A DNA stretch of 64,000 nt from Hyphomicrobium sp. (GTDB lineage: Bacteria > Pseudomonadota > Alphaproteobacteria > Rhizobiales > Hyphomicrobiaceae). The notes under the pieces were generated by a model, which was given only the letters and a program-made list of their open reading frames with translations, was not told the DNA's origin and did no database searches. Both the position numbers and the translations under genes were made by a program. Numbering within the stretch: position 1 is the first letter of the stretch; each line of letters begins with the position of its first letter. Positions 8,683 to 16,477 of the stretch are shown one piece after another. Location: assembly GCA_016793445.1 (NCBI GenBank), contig JAEUME010000019.1, positions 34,234 to 98,233 of the forward strand, in the 5' to 3' direction.

Positions 8683-8952
8683 TCATCGCGAAAGGCCTTC
8701 TATCTTGCTGTAAACTGTGTCGGCGAACATGCCGACCTGCGTCCCCATGTAGGGGGCGCCCACGATCAACACCGCAAGCGCGACGAGGATCTTTGGGACA
8801 AATGTCAACGTCACCTCCTGGACCTGCGTAAGGGCCTGCAGAAGCGATATCGCGACGCCCACCACCATGACCGCGATCACCACCGGCGCGCACACCACGA
8901 GCGAGGTCCAGATCGCCAATTGCAGCAATTCCACTGCATCCGCCTGGTTCAT
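8683..8952 (-). CDS. fliQ: flagellar export gate protein FliQ
   Basis: This 89-residue protein has two membrane helices, the normal FliQ form. The family pattern is clear: MNQADAVELLQLAIW, then GVAISLLQALTQVQEVTLTF and VPKILV. The ATG overlaps the flgD stop as ATGA, and this fixes the start; the longer open frame upstream runs into flgD. With FliP and FliR it forms the helical core of the export gate. fliQ and fliR flank flhA, while fliP is 16 kb away next to fliL. Confidence 0.93.
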   Translation of the reverse strand: MNQADAVELLQLAIWTSLVVCAPVVIAVMVVGVAISLLQALTQVQEVTLTFVPKILVALAVLIVGAPYMGTQVGMFADTVYSKIEGLSR

Positions 8953-9359
8953 GCCGCGCTCAGGCTGACGCCCTCTCCCAGCAAGACCTTCTGGCCATCC
9001 TGCAATGTCGCCCAAGCGCCGTCCGCCAGAATTTCCACCGTCGCGACGATTCCGGAAATATTGCCCTCCTTGACGCTCAAGGTCTTGCCGAGAAGAGAAA
9101 TGCCTTGTTCATAGGCCGCCCGATCCAATAGCTGATCCAGCTTGTCGCTTTGCTTGATGGTTTGTTCCAGCTGCGACAAGGTCGCCAGTTGCGACACGTA
9201 TTGCGTCGCATCCATTGGTTTGGTGGGATCCTGGTTCTTCATCTGCGCCAGAAGCAGCTTCAGGAACGCATCATAGCCGAGCTCCAAGCCACTCTTTGCG
9301 ATGCTCGTTCCGTCGGCGGCGTTCGCATTCGCTGTTGTCGATGTTGCTCCTACCTGCAT
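8949..9359 (-). CDS. flgD: hook-cap assembly protein FlgD
   Basis: FlgD caps the growing hook and guides FlgE polymerisation. The 136 residues hold the conserved N-terminal signature YDAFLKLLLAQMKNQDPTKP followed by MDATQYVSQLATLSQLEQ. The C-terminal part keeps only one short beta domain (about 85-136). The protein is much shorter than enteric FlgD (about 230) but normal for Rhizobiales. It overlaps flbT by 10 bases and fliQ by 4. Confidence 0.92.
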   Translation of the reverse strand: MQVGATSTTANANAADGTSIAKSGLELGYDAFLKLLLAQMKNQDPTKPMDATQYVSQLATLSQLEQTIKQSDKLDQLLDRAAYEQGISLLGKTLSVKEGNISGIVATVEILADGAWATLQDGQKVLLGEGVSLSAA

Positions 9360-9820
9360 GACGCGGCCTCCTGCTCCCGTCTTGGGTCAAATTTGCTGTC
9401 ATCGCGCCCTGAGGGTGCGTCGCAATCCGGCTGCCGGCCCATCAGGCGGTCCTCGATGGCAAACAGCTTTCGCAGGATGCGCAAACATTCGTAATAGCGA
9501 TCGCGCTCTAACAACTCTTCGACGCCCGACAGATCGGCCAGCACGGCTGGATTGACAAAGACCGCCTTCAAGGCGCGAAGAGAGCAATTCGCAATAGCGA
9601 TCGCGTCTTCGGCCGACTTTGGCTCCATGATCGCCGACTGAATCATGAAGTAGAGCTGGCGCAGCGGCGTCACAGTATCTTCGGGCTTCATCACATGCTG
9701 CTCGAGAAGGAACGTGACGCTGTTCAACACGTCCAGCGTCACCTTGCGATCCACCCGCAGCACCGCGCCGTTGATGAAAATCCGTTCCCCGGCCCGCAGG
9801 GAAATCTTGAGCGTGCTCAC
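9350..9820 (-). CDS. flbT: flagellin biosynthesis repressor FlbT
   Basis: FlbT is an alphaproteobacterial post-transcriptional regulator that in Caulobacter binds the 5' leader of flagellin mRNA and lowers its stability; it works opposite FlaF. The 156 residues show the family start (LKISLRAGERIFINGAVLRV) and the core TFLLEQHVMKPEDTVTPLRQ, with LYFMIQSAIMEP after it. The C-terminal tail past about 130 is polar and probably flexible. It overlaps flaF by ATGA and flgD by 10 bases. The flagellin leaders at about 23408-23500 and 24673-24750 are the likely targets. Confidence 0.93.
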   Translation of the reverse strand: MSTLKISLRAGERIFINGAVLRVDRKVTLDVLNSVTFLLEQHVMKPEDTVTPLRQLYFMIQSAIMEPKSAEDAIAIANCSLRALKAVFVNPAVLADLSGVEELLERDRYYECLRILRKLFAIEDRLMGRQPDCDAPSGRDDSKFDPRREQEAASCR

Positions 9821-10167
9821 CCCTTCAAGCCCTCTGCGATACTGGTGGTGATATCGATCATCGGTCGAAAGCTGTCCTTTTTGCCGCTTCTGATCTCATC
9901 TGCCGCCTTGACGAGGAACAGGCCGATCGAAATCAGCTGGGCGCGCAACTCAGGTGCAAGGATATTGTCCGTTCGGCCCAAATCCTCGATCAAGTGACAC
10001 CACAGGCGCGTCACGAAGACCGTCGCCTCAACGGTTTCCGGAGACTTCATTCCAGCACGTTCCGCCCGAACCATCAGTGCGATGGACTTCAAAAGAACTT
10101 CACGCTCCGAATGACGGTGCTCCTGCCATCCCTCCGACGCCATCTCCAAGTAGTCCGACCGGTACAT
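9817..10167 (-). CDS. flaF: flagellin biosynthesis regulator FlaF
   Basis: FlaF is a small helical alphaproteobacterial protein needed for flagellin translation and secretion, acting with FlbT. The 116 residues fit the family length. Recognisable parts are EREVLLKSIALMVRA near the N-terminus and LWCHLIEDLG followed by LRAQLISIGLFLVK. I start at MYRSDYLEM rather than at the upstream in-frame start 6 codons earlier, because family members begin there. It overlaps flbT and follows flgL after 44 bases. Confidence 0.9.
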   Translation of the reverse strand: MYRSDYLEMASEGWQEHRHSEREVLLKSIALMVRAERAGMKSPETVEATVFVTRLWCHLIEDLGRTDNILAPELRAQLISIGLFLVKAADEIRSGKKDSFRPMIDITTSIAEGLKG

Positions 10168-10211
10168 GCGCGTTCCTCCGCACAACAGCTCTTCTCGTGC
10201 ACGTCACTGCA

Positions 10212-11264
10212 TTAGATCGTATTGAGCAGGCTGAGTTGCTGCAGGCGTCCCGTCACCGCATACGTCGCCTCCAATTGATTCATGAGCGTATTGAGCCGCA
10301 CCGAGAGTTCGGCAAGATCGACCTGCTCTGTGCGGCTCACCTCCTCGTTGGCGAGATCGAGCCGGCGCGACATGACGCTTGTTGCGTCCGTGGTCTGCTC
10401 CTGCATGACGCCCAACCCCGACTGCAACCCGCCCATCAAGGCGATGCCCTCGCTCAGGCCTGTCGCGGCCAGATCGGCGACGGCATCAAATGCCGCGTCG
10501 TTCACGGATGCGGACCCCAATTCTGCGACCATGACCAACGATGAGGCGATCTTGCGGAATGCCTCGGCGTGGGCGGAGACGCTTGCAGTAGCAGTCTGGC
10601 GCATCGAGATTCGGCTGGTCGTTCCTTGTGGCGTGGCCGATGTCCAATTCGATTCCCAGCCCGCATCGCCAAACAGGCTCGCAAAATCGCTATCGAGAAA
10701 CGCCTGCATGGAACTTACGGAAACAGTCTGCGCAGCAGGATCGTCGATCTCGAACCCGAACGCGCCTGAAAAAGCGGCTTCAAAAGACACTCTTGAAGCC
10801 GGCTCGGGCGTTGCAAAGTAGTCCTCGAACGGCGCCGTCTGCGTGTTGAGACCGCCGAAAATATAGACCCCGCCGTAACTCGTGTTCGCGGCTTCGATGA
10901 AGGATTGAAGCGCTCCCCTCGCCTCCTTTGCCGCCACCTCCCGCGCTTGCGGATTGCCCCGCGCCGAAACGGCAGATTTCAGAGCCGCCTGTGCATTCGA
11001 CACGATGCTCGAAAGCGCGTCTTGAGACGCGGCAAGCCGGCCGGCGATCTGGTTGTTTGCATCAATCGCCGTCTTGAGAACCGAGACTTCCTGGTGGAAG
11101 GACACCAGTGTTGCGCTCGCCGAGCCGATCTGCAGGCCGACGTCGGTACGGCGTCCGCTTGCAACCTCACCTTGGAGTCTCGCCATCTCGCCTTGCGAGC
11201 GCCGGATGGTAGAGGAAAGCAATGCGCTCGTCGCCGAGAGCGTGGACAGCGACTTGGCCATCAT
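10212..11264 (-). CDS. flgL: hook-filament junction protein FlgL (HAP3)
   Basis: FlgL joins the hook to the filament, distal to FlgK. The 350 residues have flagellin-like helical ends: an N-terminal coiled coil (about 5-75, with LQGEVASGRRTDVGLQIG) and a C-terminal one (about 280-350, with SVRLNTLMNQLEATYAVTGR). The middle (about 130-270) is the variable surface domain. It overlaps flgK by 4 bases and sits in the order flgE-flgK-flgL-flaF-flbT-flgD typical of Rhizobiales. Confidence 0.92.
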   Translation of the reverse strand: MMAKSLSTLSATSALLSSTIRRSQGEMARLQGEVASGRRTDVGLQIGSASATLVSFHQEVSVLKTAIDANNQIAGRLAASQDALSSIVSNAQAALKSAVSARGNPQAREVAAKEARGALQSFIEAANTSYGGVYIFGGLNTQTAPFEDYFATPEPASRVSFEAAFSGAFGFEIDDPAAQTVSVSSMQAFLDSDFASLFGDAGWESNWTSATPQGTTSRISMRQTATASVSAHAEAFRKIASSLVMVAELGSASVNDAAFDAVADLAATGLSEGIALMGGLQSGLGVMQEQTTDATSVMSRRLDLANEEVSRTEQVDLAELSVRLNTLMNQLEATYAVTGRLQQLSLLNTI

Positions 11265-12736
11265 GCGGCACCTGCCGTTTCCAGTATGGTCCTGATCATC
11301 TGATCGACCGTGGCGATGAGCCGGCTCGCCGCCTGATAGGACCGCTCGAACCGCAGCAGATCGGACATTTCCTGATCGAGATTTATGCCGGTGGCGCTTA
11401 GAAGACTCTCGTTGGCGCGATCGCGCACCGTTGCATTGACCTCAAAACGCTGATCCGTCGATTGGCGCAGCTCCTCGAGCCAACCGGCACTTTGCGAGGC
11501 AAACTCCTTGAGGCTCGCGCTCTGATCGAGTTGCGCGCGCCCATCGAATGGACGCGCGGCCGCCAGCCCATCGATCAGTTCGAGAATCCTTGCCGAAAAG
11601 CCGGACAACTGGCTCGGGTTGGCACTGTAATCCGGATCGGCCGGCGCTGAGGCGCCACCATCACGCAGATACCGAAGATCTCCACCCTGCGCGGGATCTA
11701 TTCCGGCGTTCACCGTAATGCGCGCCGCCAATCCGGCAACTTGAACCCCAGCCGGCAACACCGTGTTACCAGACCAGGTGAACAGTCCCGGAATGTCCGG
11801 CTTACCGCTTGCGCTACGATCGATGTCGGCGAACGCCTCGATCAGGCCGCGGGCAATCTCGTCTGCTTGCATCTGAAAAGCCGGCGCGATGGCATCTCGA
11901 ACTTGCAGCAGGCCTGCAATCCGCCCCGATCTCAACGGCATCACCGCGTTGTCTCCGGTAACCTCGACGCCGTCGATCATGACGCTTGCCCCTTGGCTGC
12001 CCGGCCAGAGGGTCGTGCTGCGCGAGAAGGTCACATCGCGCGCCACCGTTTCGAAAAGAACAACGCCCCCGTCGGTATAGACCGAGATATCGTTGCCACC
12101 GCGCGCCACGATGCGAATTCCGATCTGCGATGACAGATCCTTCAGGATTGCATCGCGGCGATCCAGTTGATCGGTGACATCCGCCGATGGCAACGCGCTC
12201 AGGATCTCCTGATTGACTGTCTCCAAGCTGGCCAACGAGGTGTTTATACTGTCGACCGTTTCCGCAATCGCCTGATCCGCGCCGGAGCGCACTTTAAGGA
12301 TGGTGTCCGACGTCGCGTTCAAGGCGGTTGTCAGATCCTTTGCTGCCAAGACGGTCTGTGCGGCGGCGGCGCGATCCGACGGGCTGTTCGCCAGGAGCCT
12401 CAACTTCGCCTCCAGATCTGCAATATGTGCAGCCGGAGACGCATCGAGCGTCGGATCGAGCACGGTGGATTGAAGCTGGTCGAGCGATTGCGCCACAGCG
12501 TTCTCCTGGCTCGCTCGTGCATTCGCGATCAAGCTCCCTTCGAGGAGTGCCGGATCGCCGGCACGTGAAACGCGCGCCAGCCGAACCAGCCCGTCCGTGG
12601 TAGTGACCTGCTCGCCCATCTTGCGAACGGAATTGGCATCCCCGGCCCGAGATACGTTTCTTGAAACAAGCGCCAACTGGTCCGCTGCGGCGGAAAGACC
12701 CGAAAGAGACACCGACCATGCCGACCCAAGCGACAT
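11261..12736 (-). CDS. flgK: hook-associated protein FlgK (HAP1)
   Basis: FlgK is the first junction protein on the hook tip. The 491 residues carry the N-terminal pattern LSGLSAAADQLALVSRNVSR and a C-terminal heptad region ending QAASRLIATVDQMIRTILE, both as in HAP1 proteins. A conserved segment, LDRRDAILKDLSSQIGI, lies near 190. The usual asparagine-rich rod signature (NvaNanTpGY) is reduced here to VSRNVSRAGDANS, which is common in alphaproteobacterial FlgK. It follows flgE after 24 bases and overlaps flgL by 4. Confidence 0.92.
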   Translation of the reverse strand: MSLGSAWSVSLSGLSAAADQLALVSRNVSRAGDANSVRKMGEQVTTTDGLVRLARVSRAGDPALLEGSLIANARASQENAVAQSLDQLQSTVLDPTLDASPAAHIADLEAKLRLLANSPSDRAAAAQTVLAAKDLTTALNATSDTILKVRSGADQAIAETVDSINTSLASLETVNQEILSALPSADVTDQLDRRDAILKDLSSQIGIRIVARGGNDISVYTDGGVVLFETVARDVTFSRSTTLWPGSQGASVMIDGVEVTGDNAVMPLRSGRIAGLLQVRDAIAPAFQMQADEIARGLIEAFADIDRSASGKPDIPGLFTWSGNTVLPAGVQVAGLAARITVNAGIDPAQGGDLRYLRDGGASAPADPDYSANPSQLSGFSARILELIDGLAAARPFDGRAQLDQSASLKEFASQSAGWLEELRQSTDQRFEVNATVRDRANESLLSATGINLDQEMSDLLRFERSYQAASRLIATVDQMIRTILETAGAA

Positions 12737-12760
12737 CTACCGCTCCGCTTCGCGCAACCC

Positions 12761-14017
12761 CTAGCTTCTGAGGTTGACAGCCACTTCCGCCAGGTCGGCT
12801 CCAGTCTGGAACACGCGCGAATTCGCCGTGTAGTTTCTCTGCGCTTCGATCATCGCCGTCATCTCGCTTGCGATATCGACCTTGGACTGCTCGAGCGCAC
12901 CCGAAATAACGCCGCCCAATCCGCCCTGGTTGGCGAAGCCGAGCTGGAGGTCGCCCGATCGCGCGCTCGTCAGAAACATGTTGCTCGAGACCGTGGTGAG
13001 ATTGTCCGGACTGTTCACATAACCCAGAGGCACTTGATAGAGAGCCGCACGCGAACCATTGGCGTAAACCGCCGAAAGGATGCCGTCCTCGGACATCTCG
13101 AACGTCTTGACCGGCACCGCGGGTGTTCCGTTGATCTTGGCGTCTGCAATTGAAAAATCCCCGGCGAACTGCGACAGCTCGCCAAGATCGATTGCAGCCG
13201 TCATGCCGCCGGGTATTGGAACCGAAAGCACGGCAGGCGAACCCGCAAGCCGGCCGGTCGTTGGATTGAAATTCAGCGCCGTTGTGACAAGCGGCCCTGA
13301 CGCATATGGAAACGACGCCGTGCCCACGGCCGCCGATCGGTCGAATACAGAGACTTCCCACGCATCCGGCGCGGTCTTGGCGAAATACAGATCGAGCGTG
13401 ACCTCCTTGCCGAGGGAATCGAAAGACACCAGAGACGTTCGCGCCGAATAGGTGGCGGCCGCGCCGTTGGCCGACGGCAGATTGCCCGGCGCGACGATGC
13501 TTGCGTCAGCCGGTAGGTTTGCAGCCAGTGATCCTGCGTCCGAAGGCACCGCGCGAATGGCAAACGAGGACATCTTCACCGGCTCCAGGCCTGCCGTCCC
13601 GTTGACGACGACCGAGCCGCCACCCGCTTCGATATTGTACCCCAGGAGCTTACCGCCCGCCGCGTTGACCAGCTCACCTGCCGCGTTGGGCGTGAAGGCC
13701 CCTGCTCGCGTCATCGCGATACCGGACCCTGGGGATTCGACAAGAAAGAAACCACGACCGTTGACCGCAAGATCGCTGGCCGAGCTCGTGTAATTGAACG
13801 TGCCCTGCTCTTCGTTGAGATGACGGACAGTCGTCTCGACAGCGCCTGACTCGTAGATCGTGCCCACCGCCTGATGCAGCAACGTAGAGAACTCGGTCGA
13901 GACCCTTTTGTATCCCGTGGTGCCGACGTTGGCCACATTATCGCCGATGGTACTCAGCCTGTCCGACTGCGCCGCCATGCCGGAAACACTCGTGCGCATT
14001 GTCCCGTAGATGCTCAT
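12761..14017 (-). CDS. flgE: flagellar hook protein FlgE
   Basis: FlgE polymerises into the hook. The 418 residues hold the rod/hook N-terminal signature (SGMAAQSDRLSTIGDNVANV, then GTTGYKRVSTEFSTLL), the FlgE family block GRGFFLVES with MTRAGAFTPNAAGELV after it, and the C-terminal motif MTAMIEAQRNYTANSRVFQT. The length is usual for alphaproteobacterial hooks. ftcR lies 15 bases upstream on the same strand, so hook expression is probably tied to that regulator. Confidence 0.95.
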   Translation of the reverse strand: MSIYGTMRTSVSGMAAQSDRLSTIGDNVANVGTTGYKRVSTEFSTLLHQAVGTIYESGAVETTVRHLNEEQGTFNYTSSASDLAVNGRGFFLVESPGSGIAMTRAGAFTPNAAGELVNAAGGKLLGYNIEAGGGSVVVNGTAGLEPVKMSSFAIRAVPSDAGSLAANLPADASIVAPGNLPSANGAAATYSARTSLVSFDSLGKEVTLDLYFAKTAPDAWEVSVFDRSAAVGTASFPYASGPLVTTALNFNPTTGRLAGSPAVLSVPIPGGMTAAIDLGELSQFAGDFSIADAKINGTPAVPVKTFEMSEDGILSAVYANGSRAALYQVPLGYVNSPDNLTTVSSNMFLTSARSGDLQLGFANQGGLGGVISGALEQSKVDIASEMTAMIEAQRNYTANSRVFQTGADLAEVAVNLRS

Positions 14018-14032
14018 CGCCGCCTCGACATC

Positions 14033-14779
14033 TCAATTCATCGCTTGCGCGACGATACCGTGTTGCGATTGCCTCGGGCTTGCGGCCACGTGCGTCTTGC
14101 AGGTCTGCTGAGATAGTTTCAGGCGGTAACCAAGATAGCGCTGCGACTCCACCGGATCGTATCCAAGCTCGGCCTTCAGACGCCTCCGGAGGCGGCAGAT
14201 GTGGCTTTCGATGACACTTTCGTCGAATTGATCGTTGAACACGCCATAGACCCGGTTGAAGATCTGCGCCTTGGTGACCCAGGCACCGGTGGATTGAAAC
14301 AGGCACTCCAGGATGCGCCGCTCTCTGCGCGGCAAGCACAAGACGGCTCCATTCACGATTGGATCGCGGCCGTCGGCGAAAACTGAAAGCTGACCCGTTG
14401 CCTGCAGAGCAGAAGCTTCCTTGTTTCGCATCCCGATACGGCCGGCGCGGGCCAGGATCTCCTGGACATGAACCGGCTTGGCAATGACATCGTCAAAGCC
14501 AGCAGCGAACAGCGTCAGGGTGCTTTCCAATGCGCGCCGGTCTACTAGCGCAATTGCTGCGGCAGGCACTAGACCTTGCAACAGCCGGGGAATGGCCTCA
14601 CGGCCTTCGAAGTCACCCGCGATAACGGCTTCGAGTGCCGATGTCTCTCCGGCGCCGCAGGAACCAATCCACTCCGCGAACTCCGCTGGCTCCAGATGCA
14701 GTCCAATAACCCCCAGGCGTTCGAATCCATCGAGGTAGGCTTGAGCTACCGACGCTCTCGTTTCGATCAGCACGATCAT
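14033..14779 (-). CDS. ftcR: flagellar transcriptional regulator FtcR (OmpR-type)
   Basis: FtcR is the Rhizobiales master-type activator of flagellar genes, for example of hook and fliF genes in Brucella. The 248 residues pair an atypical receiver-like domain (about 1-120) with an OmpR/PhoB winged helix (about 130-225: CLPRRERRILECLFQ, then VTKAQIFNRVYG and ESVIESHICRLRRRLKAELG). The receiver lacks the normal acidic pocket: the start reads MIVLIETR and no DxP-type phosphorylation block is visible, so control by phosphorylation is doubtful. The chosen ATG, the second of two adjacent ones, sits 6 bases after GGAGG. A PilZ gene is divergent. Confidence 0.88.
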   Translation of the reverse strand: MIVLIETRASVAQAYLDGFERLGVIGLHLEPAEFAEWIGSCGAGETSALEAVIAGDFEGREAIPRLLQGLVPAAAIALVDRRALESTLTLFAAGFDDVIAKPVHVQEILARAGRIGMRNKEASALQATGQLSVFADGRDPIVNGAVLCLPRRERRILECLFQSTGAWVTKAQIFNRVYGVFNDQFDESVIESHICRLRRRLKAELGYDPVESQRYLGYRLKLSQQTCKTHVAASPRQSQHGIVAQAMN

Positions 14780-15025
14780 CATGCCCTCCAAGCGAATCAT
14801 TTGCTTCTGCCTGAAGGTTAAATCGCCACGGCAATTCGGCCGGTCACCATGAGAGCACAAATGCGTTTTATTCCGTGTGCTTATGTTCGTGCGACTTTTA
14901 TTTGTCGTCTTTCGTCATTTGTCATTTGGATGACCGGTCCGGATGGGGAACCGGCGCCCCTGCTTAACGCCATGTTCAGGACGTGCGTCGCAGCATCGGC
15001 GCATGTAATTCAGGTCGCTTCTTCC

Positions 15026-15415
15026 GTGAGCAAGAAAAACACCACTCATATTCTCGAACCCACAGATGGCCGCTCGCATGTTCGCCGGAGCTATCATGCG
15101 ATGTGCCGCCTGGGCACGCGCCATGCCAACACCTTGGGGGTTCTCATCGATGCGTCGGTGGCGGGCGTACAATGCGAAATTTCCTGCGGGCCTCTGCCGT
15201 GCGTTGGCGAGTGCGTGGTTCTGGAGTGGCCAGACGCGACAGTCTCCTTTGCCGATGTTGTCTGGACGAAAGACCGCAGGATCGGCCTTCGCCTTTGCTA
15301 CATGGCTGTCGACTTTCAGGACCGGATCGACACTGCAAGCCTCGGGTCAGAGTCCTACAGCAGGATACGATTATTGCAGGCGGAGCACGCCTCCGAGCCG
15401 TTGATTGAGGTATGA
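15026..15415 (+). CDS. PilZ-domain protein (putative c-di-GMP receptor)
   Basis: The product is a single PilZ domain of about 129 residues. It carries the N-terminal arginine motif (HVRRSYHAMCR), the loop motif LIDASVAGV (consensus D/NxSxxG), and the later strands GECVVLEW and RRIGLRL. PilZ domains bind cyclic di-GMP and often lower motility or act on the motor. Position next to ftcR inside the flagellar cluster suggests a motility-linked sensor, as an inference. The start is uncertain: the frame is open from 14849, but the upstream 59 codons look non-coding, so the GTG at 15026 is preferred. Confidence 0.68.
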   Translation: MSKKNTTHILEPTDGRSHVRRSYHAMCRLGTRHANTLGVLIDASVAGVQCEISCGPLPCVGECVVLEWPDATVSFADVVWTKDRRIGLRLCYMAVDFQDRIDTASLGSESYSRIRLLQAEHASEPLIEV

Positions 15416-15842
15416 TGATAAACAGTGTGCGGCACCGGCCTTGACCGGAAGCTTCGCATCAACGCTCGCCGAACTTGAGCGCGGGACAGCGCGGCGCGGC
15501 CGATCCGTTGTCCAATGCCATCTAGCGCTCGGACAGCTCAATGAACGTCCTCATTCCCGCTCAGATACTGGTTCGCTTTACTCCAGCACCGCCCCCCCGG
15601 CGTGCTCCGTGATAGGGGGCGGCGGCTTCCCGTTCGGGTCCGAGCTATTGCATATCGAAGAGCTGATTTCGCGTCACCGCGGAAATTCTGCAGCCTTGCG
15701 GGATCTGCGCCGCCGGCTTGCCCCACGCATTCATCCCCACGCCGTGGCTTGCGCATTCGTCGATGAAGCGGAAACACTGATGAAGAAGCTCAATGTTGCG
15801 ATAGACGACTCCCGCCGCACGCAAGTTCTTAAGCGGCGCTGA
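15405..15842 (+). CDS. hypothetical protein
   Basis: I do not recognise this 145-residue frame. The first 80 residues are low in hydrophobic content and not convincing. The last 65, from ELLHIEELISRHRGNSAALR onward, read like a real helical protein and have GC-rich third positions. The only start near the 5' end is a TTG overlapping the PilZ gene; no good ribosome binding site is seen. The true gene may start further in, or the frame may be unused. Confidence 0.3.
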   Translation: MRYDDKQCAAPALTGSFASTLAELERGTARRGRSVVQCHLALGQLNERPHSRSDTGSLYSSTAPPACSVIGGGGFPFGSELLHIEELISRHRGNSAALRDLRRRLAPRIHPHAVACAFVDEAETLMKKLNVAIDDSRRTQVLKRR

Positions 15843-15934
15843 AAATACCGCGCGGAATTTTCCCAAAGCACTTGGCGGTATTGCAAGGTCGCTGTGTCAT
15901 GGTGGTAGGCAAGCCAGGACAAGCGGGTTGAGCC

Positions 15935-16198
15935 ATGCCGAAGAAGCGCGCGTTACAGAGCATCGCCGATAGGATCGAACACCTTTCGAGGCAGTTGGAC
16001 GGACCTCGTGTCCGCGCGCTTGACGAGCAACGCCACCTCGACCGCGAAAGCAACGAGAGCGCCTACTGGCATGCCGGCTACCGTTCTGCTCTCATCGATG
16101 CCTTGCAGTTGCTTCAGGCCGCCGAACGGATGGATCACAGATCGGACAGCGAAGCCGGCTCCCCTTTGGCCTTTCCGGGTGGAAAGGGTTTCCACTAG
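15935..16198 (+). CDS. small hypothetical protein
   Basis: This 87-residue protein starts at an ATG with a weak ribosome binding site. Residues 1-70 look like a soluble helical protein (RIEHLSRQLDGPRVRALDEQ, then SALIDALQLLQAAERMD). No family is recognised. It runs tail-to-tail into the gene at 16092-16466 and the two share 107 bases on opposite strands; one of the ends may be wrong, but both reading frames look protein-like. No motif links it to flagella. Confidence 0.45.
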   Translation: MPKKRALQSIADRIEHLSRQLDGPRVRALDEQRHLDRESNESAYWHAGYRSALIDALQLLQAAERMDHRSDSEAGSPLAFPGGKGFH

Positions 16199-16466
16199 GG
16201 TGAAAGGCGTGAAAGAGCTTGCACAGTTCCAGGAAGGCCACCTCTGGATCGGCGAATGCCTTGTACTTGAAGTAGGGCGCCGTCCCGATCTTTTCGCAAA
16301 GATCCTGGTTTAATTCGTCATAGCTTGCGCCAATGAACGACACGGCGAACACACCATCGACGCGAACACCCCCCAGGGCGTACACGCCGCATGTCCGTCC
16401 GCGCGTCGCCGAGCGCACGTCGTCGACCATCAGCCGGAACGGCCCATCGAGCCTTGCTTCCTGCAT
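16092..16466 (-). CDS. uncharacterised small protein downstream of fliK
   Basis: The 124-residue frame begins at an ATG preceded by a strong site (AAGGAG, 7 bases upstream) and starts only 11 bases after the fliK stop, so it belongs to the motB-motC-fliK operon. The middle (GVYALGGVRVDGVFAVSFIG, then PEVAFLELCKLFHAF) and the end (NPFHPERPKGSRLRCPICD) have a regular look, with a CPxC pair that might bind zinc or be redox active. I recall similar short proteins ending in HPxRP...CPxC, but cannot name a function. In rhizobia this place in the operon is occupied by other genes. Confidence 0.65.
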   Translation of the reverse strand: MQEARLDGPFRLMVDDVRSATRGRTCGVYALGGVRVDGVFAVSFIGASYDELNQDLCEKIGTAPYFKYKAFADPEVAFLELCKLFHAFHPSGNPFHPERPKGSRLRCPICDPSVRRPEATARHR

Positions 16467-16477
16467 CTGCTTTCTCC

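Noticed and set aside
7159..9114. 651-codon open frame antisense to flhA, fliQ and flgD
   Set aside because: It is opposite three conserved flagellar genes and rich in His, Arg, Asp and Gln with no motif, a shadow of codon bias.
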